A program made the position numbers and the translations under genes. A stretch of 64,000 bases of DNA from Cupriavidus pauculus (lineage in GTDB: Bacteria; Pseudomonadota; Gammaproteobacteria; Burkholderiales; Burkholderiaceae). The stretch lies in NCBI RefSeq assembly GCF_008693385.1, contig NZ_CP044067.1, positions 1,116,001 through 1,180,000 of the forward strand. Direction: 5' to 3'. The notes under the pieces were generated by a model. It did not search any database, was not told the origin of the DNA, and saw only the letters and a program-made list of their open reading frames with translations. Shown in pieces: positions 40,662 through 49,114 of this stretch (positions within the stretch are counted from its first letter, which is position 1; every line of letters begins with the position of its first letter).

Positions 40662-43427
40662 CTATTGCCTTGCCGGCGCCTCGAGCGACCCGGCGAAGAC
40701 GATGGTCACGCGCTTCGGATCGATGTACCTGCGAATGGCCGCGTTGACCGACTGGACCGTGGCGTTGCGCACACGCTGCACCTGCGTCTCGGCGAATGCC
40801 ATCGTGTGGCCGGCATAGAGTTGATCGGCCATGGTCTGCGCGAGCAGGCTGTCGCGCGTAAGGCCGACCATGGCCTGCTCGAGCAGGCCACGCTTGGCGT
40901 CGGCGAGTTCCTGCTCCGTAATGCCGTCGCGCGCGAACCGCGCGAGTTCCTCCGCGGCGGCGCGCCTCACGCGCTCGAGATTGCGGGGCGCGAAGGAGGC
41001 CCGTACCGTGAAGCTGCCCGCGGTATCGATCGCGCCCACCTGCAACCTGCTGCCCGCCGAATAGCTGATGCCCTCACGTTGCCGAATGCGCTCGGACAAT
41101 CTGCCGCGGAGTGGATTGCCGCCATAGATCCGATTGGCGATGGCCAGATCGGCATAGTCCGGCGAGGACGTGGTCATCGCCATCGCGATGCGCGCGAGGT
41201 AGATCGCGCTGGCGTTCTCGGCCGTCTGCACGGTCAGCGTGGCGGGCGCGATGCCACGGTACGGGCGATCGACGCGTGCATAAGCCTCTGGCGCATTCCA
41301 GTCGCCGAACAGCGCCTGCAGCTGCTGCCGGGCCGCGTCGATATCGACGTCGCCCACCAGCGCCACCTGCGCGTGGCTGGTCCCATAGAAACGCTGATGG
41401 AATGCGCGGACGTCGTCCATCGTCACGGCGTTGATGCCCGCGATGCGTTCCTGCTGGTTCGGCGCGCGACGCGGATCGCCGGGCGGATACGGGCTGCCAT
41501 GCTGATCCATGGCACTGGCCGCGACCGCGTCCGGGGCATTGCCCACACGCTCGAGTTCGGCCACGCTTGCGCGCCGCACATCGTCGAGCTCGGTGGCATC
41601 GAGGGCCGGCGCGCGCAGGATGTCGCGCAGCACGGGCAAAAACGCCGCAAGATGTTCGCGCTGCGTTTCGAACTGCACCGTTGCGCGATCGGCCTGCGCG
41701 GTAATCCGCACGGTGGCGCCGAGTTCGGCCAGCGCATCCGCGAGCTGCTGGCGATCGCGACCGCCAGCCCCGCGCATCAGTGTCGCCGCCGTGAGCGTCG
41801 CCGCATAGGTGTTGCCCGTCAGGCTGCCGGCCGTTCCCATGTTCAGCATCATCACACCGGTGACCGTGTTGCCGCGCGTCGGGCGGCTCAGCACCGCGAG
41901 CTTCATGCCGTTGGGAAAATCAAAACGCTGGGTATGTGCCTCGATGTTCGCCGGCGACGAATCGAACGGCGGCGGTGGCGGAGGCAATGGCCGGCCGTGG
42001 TAGCCCGCGAGGACGCGCGGCAGATCCACGGGTGCGGGCATCGCCACGCGCTGGGTCTGCGCCACGGGATACAGCCGGCCCTCCGTGCGATTGGCGGCGC
42101 GCAGGTACTGGGCGGCCACGCGCTGCAGATCCTCCACGCGCACACTGTCCACGCGATCGCGCAACAGGAACAGCAATCGCCAGTCGCCCCATGCCACCGA
42201 CTCGGACAGCTGCATGGTCAGCGTGTCGGAGTTCTTGAACATCGTCGCGATGGCGTTGTGTATCTCCACCCGCACGCGTTCGAGTTCGGTCGCGGTGACC
42301 GGATGCGATGCGAGCCCTTCCACCTGCGCGAGCAGCCTGTCGCGCGCGGGCTCCATCGACTGCCCCTTGGGCACCTCGGCGAGAAACAGCACGGTGCCCG
42401 GATCGCGCATGGCATCGATCGATGCCGACGCGCTGGTGGCCAGCTTCGCCTCGACCAGGCTTCTGTACAGGCGCCCGCCCGAGGCTCCGGCCATCACTTG
42501 CAGCAGCATCCACATCGGCACCGCATCGGGGTGGGCGGCCTGCGGCACGTGGTACATCTCGCCGAGCAGCTGGGTATCGCCAGCGCGGCGCAGCGTCACG
42601 GAGCGCTCGCCTTCCTGCGCGGGTTCGGCCGTGACCGCGGTCATCAGCGTGCGATCGGGACGCGGAATAGCGCCGAAATAGGTGGAGACGGTGTCGAGCA
42701 CCCAGTCCGGATCGAACTTGCCGCCGATCAGCAGCACGGCATTGTCGGGCTGGTAATAGCGCCGATAGAACGCGCGCAGCATCGGAATCGACACGTTCTC
42801 CACGTCCTCGCGCGTGCCGATATTGGCCTTGCCGTACGGATGCCACGCGTAGGCGGTGGCATTCAACGCCTGAAGCAGCACCCGGTCCGATCGCGTCTGC
42901 CCGATTTCCATCTCGTTGAGCACCACGGGCATCTCGCTGCGCAGGTCGTCCGCCTCGATCCGGCTGTTCACCATCCGGTCCGCTTCCATGCGCAGCAGCC
43001 ATTCGAGGTTGTCCTCGCTCGACGGAAACGTCGCGAAGTAGTTGGTGCGATCGGGCGAGGTGGTGCCATTGGCCATCATGCCGCGACGCGCGAACTCCTC
43101 GCGCAGCGCGGTGGCCGTCAGCGTGGCGGTGCCCTTGAACTGCATATGCTCGAGCAGGTGGGCCATGCCGGCTTCCCCACGCCCTTCGTCGCGGCTGCCG
43201 ACCAGATACGTGATGTTGACGGTCGCGCGCGGCACCGCGTCGTCCGGCGCAAGCAGCACGCGCAGGCCGTTGGGAAAACGGTATTCGGTGACGCCCTCGA
43301 CAGCGGTGACGCGCGTGTAGGCGTCCGTATTGCCTCCGCCGGGCGCGGCGCGCACGGTAGCGCCCCCGCCCAGCGCGAGCACGCATGCAAGCAGCAGGCG
43401 AATCGTTCGGCACACGATGGCGGGCAC
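40662..43427 (-). CDS. M16 family metallopeptidase (pitrilysin/insulinase type)
   Basis: About 921 residues from GTG 43427; a TTG 15 codons upstream is possible, no ATG is available. A signal peptide (IRLLLACVLALGGGATVRAA) suggests export to the periplasm. The zinc motif is HLLEH in GMAHLLEHMQFKG (HxxEH, inverted relative to HExxH), near residue 75-80. Two halves follow, each with an M16 fold: the second half (FPNGMKLAVLSRPTRGNTVT onward) lacks the HxxEH, as expected of fused M16 proteins. It likely degrades peptides in the envelope. Monocistronic. Confidence 0.92.
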   Translation of the reverse strand: MPAIVCRTIRLLLACVLALGGGATVRAAPGGGNTDAYTRVTAVEGVTEYRFPNGLRVLLAPDDAVPRATVNITYLVGSRDEGRGEAGMAHLLEHMQFKGTATLTATALREEFARRGMMANGTTSPDRTNYFATFPSSEDNLEWLLRMEADRMVNSRIEADDLRSEMPVVLNEMEIGQTRSDRVLLQALNATAYAWHPYGKANIGTREDVENVSIPMLRAFYRRYYQPDNAVLLIGGKFDPDWVLDTVSTYFGAIPRPDRTLMTAVTAEPAQEGERSVTLRRAGDTQLLGEMYHVPQAAHPDAVPMWMLLQVMAGASGGRLYRSLVEAKLATSASASIDAMRDPGTVLFLAEVPKGQSMEPARDRLLAQVEGLASHPVTATELERVRVEIHNAIATMFKNSDTLTMQLSESVAWGDWRLLFLLRDRVDSVRVEDLQRVAAQYLRAANRTEGRLYPVAQTQRVAMPAPVDLPRVLAGYHGRPLPPPPPPFDSSPANIEAHTQRFDFPNGMKLAVLSRPTRGNTVTGVMMLNMGTAGSLTGNTYAATLTAATLMRGAGGRDRQQLADALAELGATVRITAQADRATVQFETQREHLAAFLPVLRDILRAPALDATELDDVRRASVAELERVGNAPDAVAASAMDQHGSPYPPGDPRRAPNQQERIAGINAVTMDDVRAFHQRFYGTSHAQVALVGDVDIDAARQQLQALFGDWNAPEAYARVDRPYRGIAPATLTVQTAENASAIYLARIAMAMTTSSPDYADLAIANRIYGGNPLRGRLSERIRQREGISYSAGSRLQVGAIDTAGSFTVRASFAPRNLERVRRAAAEELARFARDGITEQELADAKRGLLEQAMVGLTRDSLLAQTMADQLYAGHTMAFAETQVQRVRNATVQSVNAAIRRYIDPKRVTIVFAGSLEAPARQ

Positions 43428-43499
43428 TCCACGAGATCTGGCTCCGTAAAGTTTGCAACCGCGCCCCGGCAAAGTGAATTCAGTTTTTTCGGCGACGTG

Positions 43500-44459
43500 T
43501 TAACTGGATTTCAACCACGCTTCGCTCAACGCCCACAGCCGCGCCGCCTTGTCCGCATCCCCAAGATACGCGCGCGCCCCGTCCGCAAACGGGTTGTCCG
43601 TATCGTTGATCGTCGCGACCGCGCAGTCTTCGAGATAGCGGCCGCCGATCTCGGCGCCCTCGGCCACCACCGCGGCCCACACGGAGGTCGCCGCGGCCTG
43701 TGCGACGGACTTCAGGACCGGTGGTGGCAGGCCCGCTTCGGCGCGTGCCTTGCCGACGGTGTCGAACAGCCCCTGCAGCGCTTCCTGCGAGAAATGACGC
43801 GGCAGATCGGTGAGGCTGTTTCCCGGCATCACCGACGCGGCCCGCACGCCGCGCTCGCGATGGCGCCGGTCGAATTCGAGCGCGAATAGCGCGTTGGCCG
43901 TCTTCGACCGGCCGTAGCCGACGAACGGCTCGTACGGCTGCCGATCGAAGTTGGGATCGTCGAGGTCCACATCGGCGACGCGATGCGCCTGCGACGACAG
44001 CACGACCAGGCGCCCGTTGTCCGCAAGCAACCGCGCGATGCGCGTGATCAGCGCGAAGTGCCCGAGATGATTGACCCCGAACTGAAGCTCGACGCCATCG
44101 GCAGTCTTGCCGAACGGCGGTGCCATGATGCCGGCGTTGGCAATCACGGCATGGAACGGCTGGCCATCGGCGAGCAGGCGATCCGCAGCGGCCCGCACGC
44201 TCCGCAGCGAGGCCAGATCGAGGTCGATCAATGCCAATTGACCGCCGCCGCGCGACGCGGCGTCACGGACCGGCGCCACGGCCTGTTCGGCGACATGCCT
44301 GACGGTGCCCACCACGCTGGCCCCCCGCGCGGCGAGCGCGCGCGCGGTTTCGAGGCCGATGCCCGACGACACCCCCGTGACAAGAAACCGCTTGCCGGAG
44401 AGATCGATGCCCGCGAGGACGTCGTCCGCTGTCGAGGTTGCACCGAAATGCTTGCTCAT
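43500..44459 (-). CDS. SDR family oxidoreductase (retinol dehydrogenase-like)
   Basis: 319 residues. Cofactor motif TGVSSGIGLETARALAARGA, then NAGIMAPPFGKTADGVELQF, VVLSSQAHR with the catalytic Ser, and YGRSKTANALF with Tyr-x3-Lys. Longer than classical SDRs, as in the retinol dehydrogenase/WW-domain oxidoreductase-like branch. It is second in a minus-strand pair, 30 bases after the next SDR gene. Both are divergent from a TetR gene, presumably their repressor. Confidence 0.92.
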   Translation of the reverse strand: MSKHFGATSTADDVLAGIDLSGKRFLVTGVSSGIGLETARALAARGASVVGTVRHVAEQAVAPVRDAASRGGGQLALIDLDLASLRSVRAAADRLLADGQPFHAVIANAGIMAPPFGKTADGVELQFGVNHLGHFALITRIARLLADNGRLVVLSSQAHRVADVDLDDPNFDRQPYEPFVGYGRSKTANALFALEFDRRHRERGVRAASVMPGNSLTDLPRHFSQEALQGLFDTVGKARAEAGLPPPVLKSVAQAAATSVWAAVVAEGAEIGGRYLEDCAVATINDTDNPFADGARAYLGDADKAARLWALSEAWLKSS

Positions 44460-44489
44460 GATGTTCCTTTGTGATGGTTTGCCGTGTGG

Positions 44490-45248
44490 TCAGATGCCAA
44501 GTCCGCCAGCCACGCTGATGACTTCGCCAGTGATATAGCCCGCGCCCGGCCCAGCCAGGAAGCACGCAAGCGCCGATACTTCCTCGAGCGTCGCGATGCG
44601 GCGAACAGGATGCAGGTTCAACAGCGCCTCGGGCACACCATCGCCGAGCACTTCGGCCGCCATATCGGTCGGCATGACGCCTGGCTGAATGACATTGGCG
44701 GTGATGTTGCGGCCGCCGAGGTCGCGCGCGACGCCTTTCGCGTAGCCGATCAACGCCGACTTGCTGCCCGCATAATCGGCGGCACCGGCGAACGGAACCC
44801 GCGTTCCCAGCAGCGAACCGATAAAGATGATTCGCCCGCCATCGGACAACACCGGCGCGGCCGCACGCGTCATCGCCACGGTGCCCAGGACGTTGATCTG
44901 CCACTGCCGGTCGAGGTTGACGGTATCGAGATCGCGGTCGTCGACCGTCTTGCCCTGCACGGCGATGGCCGCGTTGTTGACGAGCACGTCGAGCCTGCCG
45001 AAATGCGCGAGTACCTTGTCCATCAGCGGCCTGGCCGCCGCCGTATCGGCCTGGTCGCTCCGGATGGCCAGTGCCCGCACGCCCTTCGCGCGCAATGTCT
45101 GCGCGACGCCTTCGGCCTTGTCGGCCGACGTCACGTAGGTGATGGCCACATCGGCGCCCAGTTCCGCGAACGCCGCCGCGGTCGCCGCGCCAAGTCCGCG
45201 CGAGCCACCGGTGACGAGCGCGACCTTCCCTTTCAATGCTCCCTGCAT
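44490..45248 (-). CDS. SDR family oxidoreductase (FabG-like)
   Basis: 252 residues, with GGGAGG before ATG 45248. It has the motif VTGGSRGLGAATAAAFAELG, NNAAIAVQGK, FIGSLLG with the catalytic Ser and ADYAGSKSALIG with Tyr-x3-Lys. The C-terminus ACFLAGPGAGYITGEVISVA is FabG-like. NAD(P)H-dependent ketone or alcohol turnover is expected; substrate unknown. Leads the SDR pair controlled across the TetR operator region. Confidence 0.93.
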   Translation of the reverse strand: MQGALKGKVALVTGGSRGLGAATAAAFAELGADVAITYVTSADKAEGVAQTLRAKGVRALAIRSDQADTAAARPLMDKVLAHFGRLDVLVNNAAIAVQGKTVDDRDLDTVNLDRQWQINVLGTVAMTRAAAPVLSDGGRIIFIGSLLGTRVPFAGAADYAGSKSALIGYAKGVARDLGGRNITANVIQPGVMPTDMAAEVLGDGVPEALLNLHPVRRIATLEEVSALACFLAGPGAGYITGEVISVAGGLGI

Positions 45249-45271
45249 GTACGGCCTCCCTTTCCTTTTAT

Positions 45272-45357
45272 CGTAACGATCATTACGTTAACGAACGTTA
45301 CGTTATGGAAACACGGCGTGTCAAGGCGGCAAGGCCAAAAAAACATAACGGGTGTTA
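45272..45357. promoter_or_regulatory. TetR operator region with repeated TAACG/CGTTA boxes
   Basis: Between the divergent SDR and TetR genes there are several dyads: CGTAACGATCATTACG (45272-45287, one mismatch pair), TAACG-AA-CGTTA (45290-45301) and TAAC-GGGT-GTTA (45346-45357). The shared TAACG unit suggests two or three binding sites for the TetR dimer, covering both promoters. Confidence 0.65.
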
Positions 45358-45396
45358 CGATACCGGCCGGCACAGGAAGATCGAGGCAACTGGGGT

Positions 45397-45999
45397 ATGG
45401 GACGTCACCGCGAATTCGATGTGGAACAGGCGCTGGACGCGGCGCTTCGCGTGTTCTGGCAGAAGGGATATGAAGGGGCGTCCTACGCGGACCTGACGCA
45501 GGCAACGGGCGTGGAACGCCCCGCGCTCTACGCCGCGTTCGGCAACAAGGAGACCTTGTTCCGCCGCGCGCTCGAACGCTACTACGCGCACTATCTCGAT
45601 TTCTTCGCGGCCGCGCTCGATCTGCCGACCTCGCGCGAAGTGGCGACGGCGATTCTGCGGGGCACGGCCGAGCTCAACACGCGGTATCCGGATCGCACCG
45701 GATGCCTCGGCGTCCACGGCGCCCTGGCCGTGTCGGATGACGCGGAATCCGTTCGCTGCGCCGTGACGGACGCGCGTGCCAGCGGCCAGGCCCTGCTGCA
45801 GGCACGACTCGAACGCGCGCGGGAGCAAGGCGACCTGCCCGCGTCCGCCAACGCCGCCGCGCTGGCCGCCTACGTTTGTGCCGTGGCCCACGGCATGGCC
45901 GTTCAGGCCAAGGCCGGGTTCAGCCGAGAGACGCTGGAAGCCGTCGCCGAACAGGCGCTTGCCACCTGGCCCGCCAGCGCACGAAAGCGCAAATCATGA
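45397..45999 (+). CDS. TetR/AcrR-family transcriptional regulator
   Basis: 200 residues from ATG 45397 (GGGGT just upstream). The HTH reads EQALDAALRVFWQKGYEGAS, then YADLTQATGVERPALYAAFG, NKETLFRRAL. The C-terminal ligand domain matches the branch with RTGCLGVHGALAVSD and VRCAVTDARA. Divergent from two SDR genes with a dyad-rich region between, the usual repressor layout. The next gene downstream is an AraC regulator after about 160 bases. Confidence 0.93.
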   Translation: MGRHREFDVEQALDAALRVFWQKGYEGASYADLTQATGVERPALYAAFGNKETLFRRALERYYAHYLDFFAAALDLPTSREVATAILRGTAELNTRYPDRTGCLGVHGALAVSDDAESVRCAVTDARASGQALLQARLERAREQGDLPASANAAALAAYVCAVAHGMAVQAKAGFSRETLEAVAEQALATWPASARKRKS

Positions 46000-46162
46000 C
46001 CGCCGCCTGCTGGCTGCTCTGTCTCCGCTACACGCGGTAATACGCGAGCTCGCCGCCCTGTACCGCATCGAGAGGGCCGCGAAGCCGGAGTTTCACGATT
46101 GCACGGAAGTTTTGCGCTACGATGGCGCTTTCGTCCAAGGACACTCCGAAGGATTTCCGCAC

Positions 46163-47062
46163 TTGCCCGACGCCCTGCCCGTCTCCGCTGCCGGTGAATT
46201 TCCCACCTTCGAGACATCGGATTTCGCGGGCGAAGGGTCGTTCTACTTCGACCTCGTGCGGCTGGAAGACCGGGACGATATCCCGCGCGGATTCCTGCAT
46301 CGGCACAACTACTACCATCTGCTCTGGATGACCCGCGCGAGCGGCACGCATACGCTCGACTTCGCGCATTTCGACGTGCGCGACCACGCGGTGTTCTTTC
46401 TCTCGCCGGGGCAGGTCCATGCATGGACGTCTTCGGTCAAGCCCTACGGTTACGTGCTGAACTTCAGCACCGACTTCTTCGCGCGGATGTTCCCGCGTGC
46501 CGACGATGTCGCGAAGTTCCCGTTCTTCCATCCCACGCGCGGCAACAGCGCGCTCTATCTCTCGCGCGACCAGCATGATGGCATGCTGCCGCTGCTCGAC
46601 GAGATGGACCGCGAAGCGCGAGATCGCCAGCCCGGCTCCACGGACGTCGTGCAGGCCTGCCTGCTGATCCTGCTCACGCGCCTGCGCCGGCTATGCCCCG
46701 ACAACGAGCCCGCCGGTGGCGTCGGTCCGCATCAGGCGCTCACGCGGCGGTTCACGATGCTCGTGGATACGCATTACCTGACCTTCGGCACGATTGGCCA
46801 GTACGCGGATGCCCTTTGCGTGAGCGAGCGCCAGCTCAACGACGCCGTCAAGCGGACGCTGGCCCGTACCGCGAGCCAGGTGGTACAAGAGCGCGTGGTG
46901 CTGGAAGCGAAGCGCTGGCTCAGCAATACGGAGACGGGCATCGCGGAGATCGCGTTCCGCCTCAACATCGAGGACCCCGCCTACTTCGCGCGGTTCTTCA
47001 AGAAGCAGACGGGCCTGACCCCGGGCGATTTCCGCAAGAAGCACTGCCGCCCGCTCTCCTGA
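46163..47062 (+). CDS. AraC-family transcriptional regulator with cupin domain
   Basis: About 299 residues from TTG 46163; there is no good ATG or GTG, and GAAGGA lies about 12 bases upstream. An earlier in-frame start is possible. The N-terminal sensor domain contains the cupin segment RHNYYHLLWMTRASGTHTLD and FLSPGQVHAW. The C-terminal pair of HTHs includes YADALCVSERQLNDAVKRTL and TGIAEIAFRLNIEDPAYFAR then FFKKQTGLTPGDFR, the AraC signature. It precedes the Bug/NIPSNAP genes by about 180 bases and may regulate them. Confidence 0.85.
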   Translation: MPDALPVSAAGEFPTFETSDFAGEGSFYFDLVRLEDRDDIPRGFLHRHNYYHLLWMTRASGTHTLDFAHFDVRDHAVFFLSPGQVHAWTSSVKPYGYVLNFSTDFFARMFPRADDVAKFPFFHPTRGNSALYLSRDQHDGMLPLLDEMDREARDRQPGSTDVVQACLLILLTRLRRLCPDNEPAGGVGPHQALTRRFTMLVDTHYLTFGTIGQYADALCVSERQLNDAVKRTLARTASQVVQERVVLEAKRWLSNTETGIAEIAFRLNIEDPAYFARFFKKQTGLTPGDFRKKHCRPLS

Positions 47063-47063
47063 T

Positions 47064-47096
47064 CCTCGCCTGACCCTGGCCTGACCCTCGCCTGAC
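47064..47096. repeat. Three tandem 11-base repeats after the AraC gene
   Basis: CCTCGCCTGAC, CCTGGCCTGAC, CCTCGCCTGAC, starting two bases past the AraC stop codon. One base differs in the middle copy. No known function; probably slippage. Confidence 0.8.
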
Positions 47097-47241
47097 GCCG
47101 GCAAACGCCGCGCAAAAAAGTCCAATACATCGTCTGATCCGTCCTAACGCTGCCGTGCGCTGGCTGCGTAAAGTGCCGGGCATGGGGCAAGCGGGACCCG
47201 CGTCCGGCCTGCCATAAGAACCAGAAGCACAGGAGACAGAC

Positions 47242-48216
47242 ATGTTCAGCGCCATCGCTCCCTTGCGGAGCTTTGCCGTGGCCGCAGCATTGGCCATCAC
47301 CACGTTCAACGCCATGGCGGACTATCCCGACAAGCCCTTGCGCGTCATCGTACCGTTCGCTGCCGGCGGCGCCACCGACGTCATCGCGCGCACCGTCGCC
47401 CAATCGATGTCCACGCGTCTCGGCCAGTCGATCGTCGTGGAAAACAAGGCAGGCGCCAACGGCAATATCGGTGCGGTGTCGGCCGCGCGCGCGGCGCCGG
47501 ATGGCTACACGCTGCTCATGGCCACGTCGAGCCATGCGATCAACGCCTCGCTCTACCAGAAGCTCGACTACAGCCTGACGAAAGACTTCGTGGGCCTGTC
47601 GAATCTCGCCTCCGTACCGCTGCTGCTGGTCGTGAATCCGTCGGTACCAGCCAAGTCCGCGAGCGAACTCGCCGCCTATGCGAAAGCCAATGCCGGCCGC
47701 GTCAACTATGCGTCGGGCGGCACCGGCACGGCATCGCATCTGGCCGGCGAGCAATTCGCCACGCTGACGGGGGCGAGGATGACCCACGTCGCCTACAAGG
47801 GCGGCTCGCAGGCCCTCAACGACGTGATGGGCGGCCAGGTGCAGGTCATGTTCGCCAACCTGCCCGAGGTCCTGTCGCAGGTCCAGGGCGGCAAGCTGCG
47901 CGCGCTCGCCGTCACCGGCAACAAGCGCCACGCCGCACTGCCCGACGTGCCCGCGTTCTCGGAGACACCGTACGCCGGCATGACCGCGCGCTCGTGGTTC
48001 GGCCTGTTCGTGCCGGCCGGCACGCCGCCCGCCGTCGTCGAGAAACTGTCGCAGGCGATCGTCCAGAGCGTGGCCGACCCCGCCGTGAAGGAACGCCTGA
48101 AAGGCCTTGGTGCCGACCCGGTCGGCGACGACCAGCCCTCGTTCCAGAAATACGTGAATCAGGAAGTGTCGCGCTGGGCCGTGCTCGTCAAGCAGTCCGG
48201 CGCCACCGTCGATTGA
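47242..48216 (+). CDS. Bug/TctC family periplasmic receptor, fourth copy
   Basis: 324 residues. Signal peptide FAVAAALAITTFNAMADYPD is cleaved near residue 25. The family segments YPDKPLRVIVPFAAGGATDV, NKAGANGNIGAVSA and HVAYKGGSQALNDVMGGQV are clear. A ribosome site (AGGAGACAGAC) precedes the ATG. It is followed 35 bases later by a NIPSNAP gene. The pair recalls loci where a Bug receptor accompanies small oxygenase-like proteins in the catabolism of aromatics or terpenoids; the solute is not identifiable. Confidence 0.92.
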   Translation: MFSAIAPLRSFAVAAALAITTFNAMADYPDKPLRVIVPFAAGGATDVIARTVAQSMSTRLGQSIVVENKAGANGNIGAVSAARAAPDGYTLLMATSSHAINASLYQKLDYSLTKDFVGLSNLASVPLLLVVNPSVPAKSASELAAYAKANAGRVNYASGGTGTASHLAGEQFATLTGARMTHVAYKGGSQALNDVMGGQVQVMFANLPEVLSQVQGGKLRALAVTGNKRHAALPDVPAFSETPYAGMTARSWFGLFVPAGTPPAVVEKLSQAIVQSVADPAVKERLKGLGADPVGDDQPSFQKYVNQEVSRWAVLVKQSGATVD

Positions 48217-48251
48217 TTTCACCCCCCATTCGCCATCCTTCGAGGAATCCC

Positions 48252-48569
48252 ATGCTGTACGACGTACGCACCTATACCTGCCGCCCCGGCACGATCAAGA
48301 AACACCTGGCGCTGTACGCCGAGCACGGCTACGCGATCCAGAGCCGCCATCTGGGCAAACCGCTGGCCTACATGCAGACGGACGCCGGCAACGTCAACAG
48401 CTACACGCATATCTGGGTGTACGACAGCGCAGCCGACCGCGAAGCCAAGCGCCAGTCGCTGCAGAAGGATCCGGCCTGGGTCGAATACCTGAAGCTGAGC
48501 GCGGAAGCCGCATACCTCGTCAGCCAGGAAAACAAGCTGATGACGCCGGTATCGTTCTTCCAGCCGTGA
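48252..48569 (+). CDS. NIPSNAP family protein
   Basis: 105 residues from ATG 48252 after CGAGGAATCCC. MLYDVRTYTCRPGTIKKHLA and SYTHIWVYDSAADREAKRQS are typical NIPSNAP/dimeric alpha-beta barrel segments. Bacterial members are small cytoplasmic proteins linked to catabolic operons; activity unknown. Probably co-transcribed with the Bug receptor just upstream. Convergent with the MarR gene 18 bases away. Confidence 0.9.
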   Translation: MLYDVRTYTCRPGTIKKHLALYAEHGYAIQSRHLGKPLAYMQTDAGNVNSYTHIWVYDSAADREAKRQSLQKDPAWVEYLKLSAEAAYLVSQENKLMTPVSFFQP

Positions 48570-48587
48570 GTCCCAACCGGTGACCTC

Positions 48588-49067
48588 TTAACCGGCGACA
48601 TCCTCGTCGCCGGAGAACTTTCGCAGCAGCCGCAGGAACTCGTTGAACTCCTCGGTCGTGAAGTCCTGCAACCGTTGATTGAGCACGTCGGGCGTGACAT
48701 CGGGAATGCGCTTCGCGACCTCGGTGCCCTTGCGTGTGAGCAGCACATGCACGACGCGCCGGTCCTCCTCGCTACGCTGGCGCCGCACCATCTCCTTGCT
48801 TTCGAGCTTGTCGAGCATGCGCGTGGTGAGGCCGGTGTCGATGCCGAGCGCCTTGCTGATCTCCAGCGGCGTCGTCACCTCGCCGCGCGCCAGCGCCAGC
48901 AGGATGCCCATCTGCTGGCCCGTTATCTCGAGCGGGCGTAGCGCCGCATCGACCTCCATCAGCAGGCCATTGCGGGCCTTGTTCAAAAGAAAGCCGATGC
49001 TTTCCGTCAGCTCGTAGTTCTTGCGGGTGTAGTGCTTCACGGCGGCTTGAACGGTCTCGGACGACAT
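48588..49067 (-). CDS. MarR-family transcriptional regulator
   Basis: 159 residues. The winged helix reads LEITGQQMGILLALARGEVT then LEISKALGIDTGLTTRMLDK with wing EMVRRQRSEEDRRVVHVLLT. The N-terminal YTRKNYELTESIGFLLNKAR is the dimerisation helix. It lies 47 bases downstream of mqo on the same strand, so it may be read from that operon or from its own promoter in the gap. Ligand unknown. Confidence 0.93.
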   Translation of the reverse strand: MSSETVQAAVKHYTRKNYELTESIGFLLNKARNGLLMEVDAALRPLEITGQQMGILLALARGEVTTPLEISKALGIDTGLTTRMLDKLESKEMVRRQRSEEDRRVVHVLLTRKGTEVAKRIPDVTPDVLNQRLQDFTTEEFNEFLRLLRKFSGDEDVAG

Positions 49068-49114
49068 GGAGCCCCCAATATATCTGATCTGTCAATCAAT
49101 GGACCGGGGAAGGC

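Noticed and set aside
40656..43889. 1077-residue plus-strand open frame over the M16 gene
   Set aside because: His/Arg-rich antisense frame caused by high GC; the minus strand encodes a complete M16 peptidase.
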